Below the pieces are notes generated by a model that was not told where the DNA came from, made no database searches, and saw only the letters and a program-made list of their open reading frames with translations. Below are positions 1 to 7,222 of a stretch of DNA of 58,901 nt, piece after piece. The position numbers and the translations under genes were made by a program. The stretch comes from Acidobacteriota bacterium. Its GTDB lineage: Bacteria; Actinomycetota; Actinomycetes; Actinomycetales; Microbacteriaceae. Within the stretch, counting starts at the first letter, position 1; each line of letters starts with the position of its first letter. The stretch lies in assembly GCA_019351995.1 (NCBI GenBank), contig JABBOD010000017.1, positions 1 through 58,901 on the forward strand. The letters are read 5' to 3'.

Positions 1-251
1 TCTTAGTCCTGCTCGGTGGGCAGGCCATCGGGGGTCCGCTCATGGGGTGGATCGTCTCTACCTGGGGGCCAGCGGTCGGAATGGCCGTCTCCGGACTGGT
101 CCCCGCTCTAGCAGCGCTGGCCATCGCGATCCACCTCGCTCGGCGCCACCAGTTGCGCGTCCGAGTTTCGCTGAGTCACGGAAACCCGCTGGTCGCCATC
201 ATCGGAAGGACGCAGTCCGGAGAATCCCTGATCGACGGGACCACTTCATAG
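1..251 (+). CDS. MFS transporter, C-terminal fragment (5' end outside window)
   Basis: The reading frame is already open at base 3 and ends with TAG at 249-251. About 82 residues are visible. They include a Gly-rich stretch (LLGGQAIGGPLMGWI) running into a second hydrophobic segment (AVGMAVSGLVPALAALAIAI), followed by a basic, hydrophilic tail of about 35 residues. This pattern matches the last two transmembrane helices and cytoplasmic tail of a major facilitator superfamily exporter. The substrate cannot be inferred from the tail. There is no gene directly downstream on the same strand, so this looks like the last gene of its unit. MFS membership is likely but rests on a short segment. Confidence 0.6.
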   Translation, partial: LVLLGGQAIGGPLMGWIVSTWGPAVGMAVSGLVPALAALAIAIHLARRHQLRVRVSLSHGNPLVAIIGRTQSGESLIDGTTS

Positions 252-825
252 CGGCTGGCGTCGACGCTCGTTGAAATCTAGGCCGGTTTCGCCAGGCCGT
301 CGACAGGCCCCCAACTCGACGGGGGCCACACCGTCACATCACGACGTCAGGGAGGGATCGCCATGTTGCGGAACAGGTGCTGCCGAAGGCGGGCATCTCC
401 GTCGTCGGAATGTCCCGTCGCGGGTCGCGGGGGCCCGGTGGGGGAGGGGACATCGAGGTGTCGATCGCGGGACACGGGACATCGGTCTTTGGACATCGAC
501 CCGCCTCCGGTCCGGAATGTCGGCCCAGCTCGGGACATCCGGGACATGTCAGGCCCCGCTGAGACATCCGCTCCAGAGCGACACGTCGCACCGTTGCGTC
601 CCGAGCAACGCTCGGTCGCCCACCTCGAAAGACATGACGCAGCACACGAGGAGGCGCAGCCTCCGAGAGAGGCGAAGGGCGAAGCCCTGAACCACCTGTA
701 TGCGGCCACGTCCGAAGATCGAAGCCGGGGGCCGGGTCGCGCAACACGATGATCGCTGCCGCGGCGAGCGGCCCCGGCCGAACGGCCGGCAAATCAAGAA
801 GAGACGCGGGCGGTGGGCGTGTATC
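252..825. other. Gene-poor stretch with clustered GACAT motifs
   Basis: No frame here gives a protein with recognisable domains; the open frames are Arg/Pro-rich and look like artefacts of high GC. Between about 410 and 567 the sequence repeats GGGACAT or close variants at 447, 476, 490 (TGGACAT), 532, 541 and 561 (GAGACAT), and the opposite orientation ATGTCCCG at 410. Similar GACAT-rich sequence flanks some IS481-type insertion sequences in actinobacteria, so this may be an eroded element end, but no transposase coding remains. It separates the MFS fragment from the convergent amidase gene. Confidence 0.4.
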
Positions 826-1653
826 TCAGTTGTAGAGTTCTGGCCGCCGGTCGGCGTGGACGTCGTTGCGGGGGCTGATCGACTTGTCCCTCGCGAGCGC
901 CAGGTTGATGGTGGCGATGGCGGTGTGGGGTACACCGAGCCGGATCGGGGTGACGGGGTATCCGTCTGCATCGGTGATGACGGTGCCGCCGAGCCAGTCT
1001 TGGCCGCGTTCTCGTCCTGTTCGGTCTGCCGCGGCGATGTACATGCGGTTGATTGCGCTGTTGGATTGCACGCGCACGATCTCGCCGGGCCGCTCGCCGT
1101 TCGGGCGTGGGTAGAGGGGCCAGTTCACCGGTGCGCAGAGCAGTTCGGTGCCATTGAGTGCGACCTTGCGGACCCACTCCGGGAACTCGAGGTCGTAGCA
1201 GATCATCAGTCCGAGCCGTCCGTACTCGGTGTCGACGACCGGTGGAGGAGCGTCGCCTGGTGTGAATCCGCACGACTTCTCGGCGTTCCAGAGGTGTGCT
1301 TTGCGGTAGACGGTCAGTACCCCGCTGCGGTCGACGATCACGGCGGAGTTGTAGACGTGGTCATCCGCGCCGCGTTCAGCGAAGCCGCTGGCGATCACGA
1401 TCCCGAACTCGGATGCCAACTCGATGAGGTGGTCGACGTATGGCGCGTCGAGTGCTTGGGCCGCAGCGCGCAACTCCTCCTGATCCGCGAACAGGTAGCC
1501 GGTATTCGCGAGCTCGGGGAGCACGACGATCTGGGCGCCCGACCTCACCGCATCCTGAATGCCCGCGTCGATAGCTGCCAGTGATTGGGTGGCGTCGCCG
1601 ATCACGGGCGCCAGCTGGATGCAGGCGACCGTGACCGGCGTGCCGCTGCTCAC
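826..1653 (-). CDS. Nitrilase-superfamily carbon-nitrogen hydrolase (amidase)
   Basis: A 275-residue cytoplasmic hydrolase of the nitrilase superfamily, which cleaves amide or carbamoyl C-N bonds. The catalytic triad is visible: Glu47 (VLPELANTG), Lys118 (YRKAHLW) and Cys152 (LMICYDLEFPE). The GTG start at 1653 is chosen because its GTGA overlaps the TGA stop of the upstream permease, so translation is coupled; a longer frame upstream only reads through the permease in another frame. The gene is last in a run ureohydrolase-permease-amidase. Given a guanidino-cleaving neighbour, plausible substrates are 4-guanidinobutyramide (as in the arginine 2-monooxygenase route) or N-carbamoylputrescine, but the sequence alone does not decide. 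The family is certain; the substrate is inference. Confidence 0.88.
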   Translation of the reverse strand: MSSGTPVTVACIQLAPVIGDATQSLAAIDAGIQDAVRSGAQIVVLPELANTGYLFADQEELRAAAQALDAPYVDHLIELASEFGIVIASGFAERGADDHVYNSAVIVDRSGVLTVYRKAHLWNAEKSCGFTPGDAPPPVVDTEYGRLGLMICYDLEFPEWVRKVALNGTELLCAPVNWPLYPRPNGERPGEIVRVQSNSAINRMYIAAADRTGRERGQDWLGGTVITDADGYPVTPIRLGVPHTAIATINLALARDKSISPRNDVHADRRPELYN

Positions 1654-3098
1654 TGTGCGGCACCCTCGAGTTCTGCGTCGCTGGCCGCGCGTGCCTTCTC
1701 TTCCGCCGGGCGGTCGAGGCTCCGCGAGAAGATCAGGTAGAGGCCGCCGGAGACGATGAGACCGACGGCGAAGGAGAAGTCGGAACCGCCGAGCAGTTGG
1801 GCGATGGGGCCGGTGAAGAAGCTCACCGAGAAGAACGGGATCATTGCCAGGAACCCGACGGAGTAGGCGACGACCCCGCGCCAGGCCCAGTGACCGTAGA
1901 GACCGTTCGGCTTCAGGATCTCGGCGATCGCGTACTTGCCGTGCCGCACGAAGTAGAAGTCGACGAGGTTGACGGCGGTCCACGGCACGAGGAAGTACAG
2001 CATCAGGAGAACGAAGCTGTTGAAGCTGGCGACGTAGTTGTCGGGGATGACCAACGCGATGATGAGCGACACCACGCCGACCACGATCAGACCGATCACG
2101 CGCAGCCGAACTGTGGGCTTCACGGCTTTGAACCCGTCGATCGCACTGGATCCGGTGAGCATGGCGCCGTACGCGTTGACCCCCATGATCGAAATGAGCG
2201 CAAGCACGGACACGAGCACGGTGATCGTGCCGAATCCGGGGAACAGGAGGTCACCGACCTGCCGCAGGGCCAGGATCGGGTCGGCCTTCGGGATGTAGCT
2301 CGCCAGGAGGGCGCCGAGCGACATCAGCCACACGGCGGACAGGGCCGCCCCGGCGTACACGGAGGTGATGAGCTTCGGTGCCGAGACCTTGGCAGGCAGG
2401 TAGCGCGTGTAGTCGGAGACGTAGACGGCATAGCTGATGTTGTATCCGGCGGCGATCGAGAACTGCACGAGGAACGCGACAGTGTTCCATCCCGAGGTGG
2501 CGACCGGCGCCCCGTGCACGACGGGAACCGTGGAGAAGTGCACGATCGCGATGACGGTGATGATCGCGAAGACCACCACGAGGATGTAGGTGAGCCAGCG
2601 CTGCACGAAGTGCAGCAGGTCATGCCCGACCACCGCGATGATGATCGACAGGGCGATCAGCAGCGGATACCAGAGGAGCTTGCTGTCCAGCGCGATGAGG
2701 GCGATTCCCTGGGTTGCCAGGATCGTGTCGAAGACCAGGAAGCCCACGTACACGAAGACTGTCGCGGCGAACGGGACGATGGCGCCGCGACTGCCGAACT
2801 GGGCACGCGACTGGATCATCTGAGGTAGGCCCATCCGAGGACCCTGGTTCGCGTGGAAGGCCATGAAGAACGTGCCGAAGCAGGCGCCGAGGAAGATCGC
2901 CAGGACGCTGAACCAGACACTCAGCCCGAGGGAGGGGCCGAGGAATCCGGTGACCAGTGTTGGCAGGACGAAGTTGCCGGTGAACCAGAAGGGACCCTGG
3001 TGCCACACCTTGCCGTGTCGTTCGGAGTGGGGGATGTAGTCGATGGAGTGCTGCTCGATCACGCTTTCGCGATTCGTTGCGACCTCGGTGCCAGACAT
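1650..3098 (-). CDS. NCS1-family permease (cytosine/purine/allantoin type)
   Basis: A 482-residue inner-membrane transporter with about 12 hydrophobic helices. The N-terminal part has the nucleobase:cation symporter-1 pattern: a charged leader (SIDYIPHSERHGK), then GPFWFTGNFVLPTLVTG as helix 1, and a conserved segment with QSRAQFGSRGAIVPF around residues 94-108. NCS1 proteins import nucleobases, hydantoins, allantoin or related N-rich compounds with Na+ or H+. The ATG at 3098 has AAAGGA about 7 nt upstream. It sits between a ureohydrolase and an amidase on the same strand with a 42-nt gap and a 4-nt overlap respectively, so it probably imports the compound those enzymes degrade. Confidence 0.9.
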   Translation of the reverse strand: MSGTEVATNRESVIEQHSIDYIPHSERHGKVWHQGPFWFTGNFVLPTLVTGFLGPSLGLSVWFSVLAIFLGACFGTFFMAFHANQGPRMGLPQMIQSRAQFGSRGAIVPFAATVFVYVGFLVFDTILATQGIALIALDSKLLWYPLLIALSIIIAVVGHDLLHFVQRWLTYILVVVFAIITVIAIVHFSTVPVVHGAPVATSGWNTVAFLVQFSIAAGYNISYAVYVSDYTRYLPAKVSAPKLITSVYAGAALSAVWLMSLGALLASYIPKADPILALRQVGDLLFPGFGTITVLVSVLALISIMGVNAYGAMLTGSSAIDGFKAVKPTVRLRVIGLIVVGVVSLIIALVIPDNYVASFNSFVLLMLYFLVPWTAVNLVDFYFVRHGKYAIAEILKPNGLYGHWAWRGVVAYSVGFLAMIPFFSVSFFTGPIAQLLGGSDFSFAVGLIVSGGLYLIFSRSLDRPAEEKARAASDAELEGAAQ

Positions 3099-3140
3099 CT
3101 TCGTCCTTTCGGGTTGTCGTTGCAGGGGGGTTGTGCGGGG

Positions 3141-4100
3141 TTAGTTTCCGGCTGACGCGGTTTCGGTGGTCATCGCGGAGATGATTTCGTAGGTGATGTG
3201 GGAGGCTGCGATCGCCGTGAGCTGCGCGTGGTCGTATGCGGGGGCGACCTCGACGACGTCAGCGCCGACCAGGTTCACGGTCCGGAGGGCGCGGATCATG
3301 GCGAGGAGCTCGCGGCTGGTCATCCCGCCGGCCTCAGGGGTTCCGGTTCCCGGTGCGTGCGCGGGGTCGAGCACGTCGACGTCCACCGAGATGTAGACGG
3401 GCCGGTCGCCCAGGCGCGTCAGCATCCGCTCGATGGCCCGCGGCAGGCCCTCTGCCTCGATCTCGGGGCTCGAGATGATCGCGAAGCCGAGCCTGGCGTC
3501 GTCGCGCAGGTCTTCCGGCCCGTAGAGCGGCCCGCGGGTACCGACGTGCGTGCTCGCGGTGAGGTCGATCAGGCCCTCCTCCGATGCGCGCCGGAAGGGG
3601 GTGCCGTGCGTGATCGGGGCACCGAAGTAGGTGTCCCAGGTGTCGAGGTGCGCATCGAAATGCAGCACGGCGACGGGCCCATGCTTCTTCGCGGCGACCC
3701 GAAGCAGGGGGAGTGCGATCGTGTGGTCGCCGCCGAGGGTGACCAGTCGTGTGCTCCCCGAGCTGAGTTCGGTGGCACCCCGCTCGATCTGGTCGACGGC
3801 TTCGAGGATGTTGAACGGATTTGCGGAAATGTCCCCGGCATCCGCGACCTGCTGCGAAGAAAACGGCTCAACATCCTGAGCGGGGTTGTACGGACGCAGG
3901 AGACGGGAGGCTTCCCGGATGTGCGATGGGCCGAAGCGTGCTCCGGGTCGGTAACTGACACCGCTGTCGAACGGGACGCCCACGACGGCGATGTCCGCGT
4001 GGCCGACGTCGCGCAACTGCGGAAGCCGGGCGAAGGTGGCAATGCCTGCATACCTCGGGCTCAGGCTCGCATCCGGTGGTCCGACGGGGGAATCTGACAT
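3141..4100 (-). CDS. Ureohydrolase (agmatinase / guanidinobutyrase type)
   Basis: A 319-residue Mn-dependent ureohydrolase that releases urea from a guanidino compound. The metal-binding signatures are present: [15 protein letters not shown] and [27 protein letters not shown] is the substrate-loop motif seen in agmatinase-type members rather than arginases. The ATG at 4100 is preferred over one 36 nt upstream because GGGAGG lies about 7 nt before it. First gene of the ureohydrolase-permease-amidase unit and divergent from an XRE-cupin regulator. The absence of polyamine genes and the presence of an amidase make 4-guanidinobutyrate (giving GABA and urea) or another omega-guanidino acid at least as likely as agmatine. 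Confidence 0.9.
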   Translation of the reverse strand: MSDSPVGPPDASLSPRYAGIATFARLPQLRDVGHADIAVVGVPFDSGVSYRPGARFGPSHIREASRLLRPYNPAQDVEPFSSQQVADAGDISANPFNILEAVDQIERGATELSSGSTRLVTLGGDHTIALPLLRVAAKKHGPVAVLHFDAHLDTWDTYFGAPITHGTPFRRASEEGLIDLTASTHVGTRGPLYGPEDLRDDARLGFAIISSPEIEAEGLPRAIERMLTRLGDRPVYISVDVDVLDPAHAPGTGTPEAGGMTSRELLAMIRALRTVNLVGADVVEVAPAYDHAQLTAIAASHITYEIISAMTTETASAGN

Positions 4101-4141
4101 CGGGGCCCTCCCTTGGACCAACGCAACCGCGATCAAAAATG

Positions 4142-4181
4142 TAACTGTTATGCAACTTCTGATGCCTCAGAGACAAGTTGC
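4142..4181. promoter_or_regulatory. Nested inverted repeats in the divergent control region
   Basis: GCAACTT (4152-4158) pairs with AAGTTGC (4175-4181). Inside it TCTGA (4158-4162) pairs with TCAGA (4167-4171), and TAACTGTTA (4142-4150) is a further short palindrome. The repeats lie between the ureohydrolase start and the XRE-cupin regulator start and are AT-rich compared with their surroundings. They are candidate operators for the adjacent regulator; binding is inferred, not shown. Confidence 0.45.
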
Positions 4182-4303
4182 GTTCGAAAGTCTCCTCGTG
4201 ACCCCGAGCCATGTCAAGACCTCTGTATGCAGCCGAGAGGGACGGTGCGGTCCTTATACTGAGGGCGGTTCATCGCCCCGACGTCGTGTGAGAGGTGGCA
4301 ACA

Positions 4304-4900
4304 ATGCGCCCCGTCCCGCCGTCCCCGTCGATCGGGCCGACCCGCATCGGCCCGCGCCTGCGCGAGACCCGAATGGCACAGGGCCTCACCATCGGCAATC
4401 TCGCCGACGCGACCGGGCTGACCAAAGGATTCATCTCGCGGGTCGAGCGCGACGAGACTTCGCCCAGCGTCGCGACACTCGTCAACCTCTGTCAGGTGCT
4501 GTCGCTTCCGGTCGGGGCGCTCTTCGAGCCCCCGGAACACGAGGTCATCGAGTTCGCGACGGCCCCCTTCATCAATTTCGGAGGCACGGGCGTCGTCGAG
4601 CGCATGTTGACGCCGCGCACCGAGTCCCGGGTGCAGGTCATCCGATCGCAGCTCGCCCCCGACGCAGACGGCGGCGACGATTTCTACACCATCAGTTGCG
4701 ATGTCGAGGTCGTGCACGTTCTCGCCGGGGCGGTCACGATGCGTTTCCCTCACGGGGAGGTCGAGCTCAAAACGGGCGACTCGATGACCGTTCCTGGTCG
4801 CGAGCCCCACACCTGGGTCAACCGCTCGGATGCCCCAGCCGAAGTGATCTGGACCATCGTGCCGGCATCGTGGAGCGGCTCGTCCCGCTCGCCATCCTGA
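4304..4900 (+). CDS. XRE-family transcriptional regulator with C-terminal cupin
   Basis: A 198-residue regulator. Residues about 14-70 form an XRE/Cro-type helix-turn-helix (GPRLRETRMAQGLTIGNLAD ... GLTKGFISRVERDETSPSVATL). Residues about 110-190 form a cupin_2 barrel that usually senses a small ligand (AGAVTMRFPHGEVELKTGDS ... GREPHTW). This is the PuuR/SutR-like layout, often found controlling amine, amino acid or nitrogen-compound genes. ATG at 4304 follows AGAGGTGG by about 5 nt; an in-frame GTG at 4295 would overlap that ribosome-binding site. It is divergent from the ureohydrolase operon and is the obvious candidate to control it and the small cupin gene behind it. Confidence 0.88.
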   Translation: MRPVPPSPSIGPTRIGPRLRETRMAQGLTIGNLADATGLTKGFISRVERDETSPSVATLVNLCQVLSLPVGALFEPPEHEVIEFATAPFINFGGTGVVERMLTPRTESRVQVIRSQLAPDADGGDDFYTISCDVEVVHVLAGAVTMRFPHGEVELKTGDSMTVPGREPHTWVNRSDAPAEVIWTIVPASWSGSSRSPS

Positions 4901-4931
4901 TTCGCACGAGCAGCCACGGTAAGGAGAAAAT

Positions 4932-5237
4932 GTGTCGAACGCACAAGGGACGCAATATATCGACGACGATCGCAGCAGAGTCACCCAGTGGAGTTTCACT
5001 GCGGCGGGAGATGCGACCGGCCCGCACGTGCACGAGTTCGACTACATCGTCGTGCCCGTGACGGGGGGTGAACTCACGGTCGTCGCGGGCGACGGCACCG
5101 AGAGGCCCATGACGCAAGTTGCGGGCACACCGTACAGCGGGCAGGCAGGGACCAGCCACAACGTCGTCGCGGTCAGCGACACGCCGATCGTCTTCGTCGA
5201 GGTGGAAATCAAGACGCCAGCGACGCGGGCGCAATGA
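4932..5237 (+). CDS. Small single-domain cupin protein
   Basis: A 101-residue protein consisting of one cupin barrel (GPHVHEFDYIVVPVTGGELT, GTSHNVV). The two His of HVHEFDY are positioned as metal ligands. The GTG start at 4932 is set by AAGGAG at 4921-4926; an overlapping ATG at 4930 is out of frame. It lies 31 nt behind the XRE-cupin regulator and is probably co-transcribed with it. Cupins of this size are often isomerases, dioxygenase-like enzymes or ligand-binding accessories; the reaction cannot be deduced. Its link to the ureohydrolase pathway is by position only. Confidence 0.82.
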   Translation: MSNAQGTQYIDDDRSRVTQWSFTAAGDATGPHVHEFDYIVVPVTGGELTVVAGDGTERPMTQVAGTPYSGQAGTSHNVVAVSDTPIVFVEVEIKTPATRAQ

Positions 5238-5450
5238 TTGCCGGGGTACTTGCCGAGTGGCGTGTGTGACGTTCTGGGCAGGCCAGGAGCCGATTCTGCT
5301 TGGAGCAGTCGCCAGCAATCACGATTGTGTTGGCCGATCCCTCACGCCTTCGAGCGAAACAACCCGAAGTCAGACAATCCGGTCACGTCAACGATCTCGA
5401 CGTTTTGTTGAGTTCCCAGCCGTTCTGCAATCCAAACCGCCAATGAAGAG

Positions 5451-5480
5451 GTCGGGGGTTCGAATCCCCCTGGGTTCACC
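5451..5480 (+). other. tRNA 3'-end-like fragment (possible attachment site)
   Basis: GGGGG (5454-5458), TTCGAAT (5459-5465) and CCCCC (5466-5470) form a perfect T-stem-loop with the invariant TTCRANY loop, followed by TGGGTTCACC. This is what the 3' end of a tRNA looks like. No matching 5' acceptor strand or D-arm lies about 75 nt upstream and the CCA is incomplete, so it is not a whole tRNA. Such fragments are typical of attR/attL scars left by integrases that use tRNA genes. It lies in a gap of 283 nt that otherwise holds nothing recognisable. Confidence 0.55.
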
Positions 5481-5520
5481 GTTGACGGGGATTTCCGCCT
5501 GATCGGGTGGGGATCCCCTG

Positions 5521-5985
5521 TCAGTCGGCGCGCGGGGCAGCGCCATGCACCACGAGCACGGGGCACGTGGCGTGCTCGGCGCAGGCGGCGCTGACCGAAC
5601 CCAGCAGCAAGCCAGCGAAACCGCCATGACCGCGGCTGCCGACGACCAACATCGTGGCACCGACTGCACGCTCGAGCAGAATCTTCGAGGTCGATCCCGG
5701 TGACACGCGGCGGCTCACCCACTCGGGGATCTCGGCGCCGAACATCTCATGGGCGACACCGTCGAGCATCTGCGCGGCTTCATGATCCGGCGCCCACTCG
5801 GCGACCGGGTAGACCACGCCGCCGGGAATGTATGGGGGCCACTGATAGGCGCTGACCAGTTCGAGTTCCGTCGACAGGGTCGTGGCCATCCGGGTGGCCC
5901 AGCGAAGAGCCTCCAGCGAACCGTCGGATCCGTCGATCCCGACGACGATGCGCCCGTGCCTCTGTGCGCTCTGCGGTGAATCCAT
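5521..5985 (-). CDS. Universal stress protein (UspA family)
   Basis: A 154-residue single-domain Usp protein. It begins the fold with RIVVGIDGSDGSLEALRWA and ends with the ATP-binding signature VVGSRGHGGFAGLLLGSVS, so it belongs to the ATP-binding branch. The ATG at 5985 has AAGGAGG at 5993-5999. It is divergent from the flavin-reductase-like gene at 6191. A GGGAC-type palindrome lies 51 nt upstream of the start, at the same distance as in its two neighbours, which suggests joint control by a DosR/DevR-like response regulator. In related actinobacteria Usp proteins of this kind respond to hypoxia or stationary phase. Confidence 0.9.
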   Translation of the reverse strand: MDSPQSAQRHGRIVVGIDGSDGSLEALRWATRMATTLSTELELVSAYQWPPYIPGGVVYPVAEWAPDHEAAQMLDGVAHEMFGAEIPEWVSRRVSPGSTSKILLERAVGATMLVVGSRGHGGFAGLLLGSVSAACAEHATCPVLVVHGAAPRAD

Positions 5986-6036
5986 TGCTCGGCCTCCTTG
6001 AGGTTTCACGATCTCGTGTCGACTCGACGGTGCACA

Positions 6037-6050
6037 GGGTCCAAGGTCCC
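6037..6050 (-). promoter_or_regulatory. DosR/DevR-like box upstream of the usp gene
   Basis: GGGTCCAAGGTCCC; read on the minus strand it is GGGACCTTGGACCC, a near match to the mycobacterial DosR box (GGGACTWWAGTCCC core). It lies 51 nt upstream of the usp start at 5985, the same spacing as the boxes at 6123 and 6653 relative to their genes. Confidence 0.55.
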
Positions 6051-6122
6051 ACCCGCCGTCCACGCGGCCCGGGGACTGCGTGCGGCAGCCTCGCGCAGAA
6101 TCCGCCCCCGCCACGACGCCGT

Positions 6123-6136
6123 GGGACTTAGGCCCC
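6123..6136 (+). promoter_or_regulatory. DosR/DevR-like box upstream of the flavin-reductase-like gene
   Basis: GGGACTTAGGCCCC matches 12 of 14 positions of the DosR core GGGACTWWAGTCCC. It ends 54 nt upstream of the ATG at 6191. The spacing and the neighbouring universal stress gene support the call; the regulator itself is not in this window. Confidence 0.55.
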
Positions 6137-6190
6137 TGGCCCCGGCGGCTCGTCGCGGGTGGAGTGGGAGCAGTTCGAAGGGAGCACGGC

Positions 6191-6643
6191 ATGACGGCGG
6201 ATGATGAGGCCACCTGGACCCCGCAGGGCCCGACCGAGCGGCTTTCCGAGGGGCACTGCTGGGAGGTCTTGGGCGGAGGAATGTTCGGCCGGCTGGCCGT
6301 CAGCGTCGAGAACAAGCCCTTGATCTTTCCGGTGAACTACGGGGTTCAGGGCAGAACCATCGTCTTCCGGACGGCACACGGCACCAAGCTCGCCGATCTG
6401 ATGGAGAACGCGCACGTGGCGTTCGAGACGGATGAGCGCGACCACGGGACCGCCCGCAGCGTTGTCGTGACTGGTGAGGCGGAGACCCTCGCCGACCCGT
6501 GGGAGATCGATGCCGCGGAACGGCTCGGACTCCCCGACTGGATTCCGACGGACCGCTACGTCTGGGTCCGCATCCGTCCCACGAACGTCACCGGGCGGAT
6601 GCTGCACCGGCATGTCGAGGTCAGCCGGCTTCCCAACGAATAA
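6191..6643 (+). CDS. Pyridoxamine 5'-phosphate oxidase-fold flavin-binding protein
   Basis: A 150-residue protein of the PNPOx-like split-barrel group. FGRLAVSVENKPLIFPVNYG followed by TIVFRTAHGTKLADL and VAFETDE is the FMN or F420-contacting core of this fold. Family members reduce or bind FMN/F420-linked substrates; several belong to the dormancy (DosR) regulon of mycobacteria. The ATG at 6191 follows AGGGAG by several bases. A DosR-like box lies 54 nt upstream. It is divergent from a universal stress protein gene and followed by a second DosR-box gene, so a role in low-oxygen or redox stress is inferred from context, while the reaction is unknown. Confidence 0.82.
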   Translation: MTADDEATWTPQGPTERLSEGHCWEVLGGGMFGRLAVSVENKPLIFPVNYGVQGRTIVFRTAHGTKLADLMENAHVAFETDERDHGTARSVVVTGEAETLADPWEIDAAERLGLPDWIPTDRYVWVRIRPTNVTGRMLHRHVEVSRLPNE

Positions 6644-6652
6644 CTCGCCATG

Positions 6653-6666
6653 GGGACTTCGGTCCC
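6653..6666 (+). promoter_or_regulatory. DosR/DevR-like box upstream of the 6717 gene
   Basis: GGGACTTCGGTCCC is a perfect GGGAC/GTCCC inverted repeat with a 4-nt spacer and matches 12 of 14 DosR core positions. It ends 50 nt before the ATG at 6717 and just after the stop of the preceding gene, so this gene probably has its own promoter. Confidence 0.58.
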
Positions 6667-6716
6667 TACCTCGCCGCCGCGTCAGGTTCGACGATTGAGT
6701 CGGAAGGGGACACCGC

Positions 6717-7082
6717 ATGATGGTGACGACGCAGGATCGAATGGCACGCAAGGCCGTCAGCATCTACTACGGCGGTCGGAGATATGTCACCCGCCTGCCG
6801 AACGCGCAGATCTTCCTGCGGCAGGCGCTTGACGTTGCGCGCCGTCATGACTGCGAACTGGTGGTGCTGCCCTATGAAGGCGGTGTCGAGTTGCTGCTCA
6901 TCTCCGAGACGATGCCATTCTCGGTCGGCAGCGCCGAGCCCGACGAACTGGATTCGGCGGCGATTCTCGTGGCACCAGGCGTCGCCGCCTGTGTCGATGC
7001 GCCCGCCGTCACCGCAGCGGAGAGTGGCAGCCCGATTCTGGTCAATCGTTCCGACCGCTCACCAGCGTTTCCAGCCATGTGA
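6717..7082 (+). CDS. Protein of unknown function in the stress cluster
   Basis: A 121-residue soluble protein with no family I recognise. The N-terminal half is well ordered (KAVSIYYGGRRYVTRLPNAQ, then a helix with RQALDVARRHDCELVVLPYE) and resembles a small alpha/beta domain. The C-terminal third is richer in Ala, Pro and Ser and may be flexible. The first ATG of an ATGATG pair is used as start, with a purine-rich GGAAGGGGA upstream. Codon use matches its neighbours, so it is likely a real gene. A DosR-like box 50 nt upstream and the adjoining Usp and flavin-protein genes put it in a probable hypoxia or stress group. Confidence 0.68.
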   Translation: MMVTTQDRMARKAVSIYYGGRRYVTRLPNAQIFLRQALDVARRHDCELVVLPYEGGVELLLISETMPFSVGSAEPDELDSAAILVAPGVAACVDAPAVTAAESGSPILVNRSDRSPAFPAM

Positions 7083-7103
7083 ACGTTTCGCATTGTTGCC
7101 GAA

Positions 7104-7117
7104 TTGTTACCGCTAAT
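7104..7117 (+). promoter_or_regulatory. LacI-type operator-like palindrome upstream of the sugar ABC operon
   Basis: TTGTTACCGCTAAT resembles the LacI/GalR family operator pattern (TTGTTAGCGCTAACAA) with two mismatches. It is 106 nt upstream of the GTG start of the sugar-binding protein. No LacI or ROK repressor gene lies in this window, so the regulator would have to be elsewhere. Confidence 0.35.
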
Positions 7118-7222
7118 GGTGTCCGCCGACCCCTGAACGGGTCCAGACTTCCTAAGCCGCCCATCAAAGCCGAGGGCGACCACTGAGGAGTGTTCCCCCT
7201 CACCACCAAGAAAGGGAGTGAC

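Noticed and set aside
334..792. 152-codon minus-strand frame in the left gap
   Set aside because: Pro/Arg-rich, no ribosome-binding site, no domain; stops and composition fit non-coding high-GC DNA.
1797..2828. 343-codon frame antisense to the NCS1 permease
   Set aside because: Low-complexity His/Asp/Arg sequence made by reading a hydrophobic membrane gene backwards.
5451..5480. Complete tRNA gene at the T-arm-like site
   Set aside because: Only the T-arm and 3' acceptor half are present; no 5' half within 80 nt, so recorded as a fragment.
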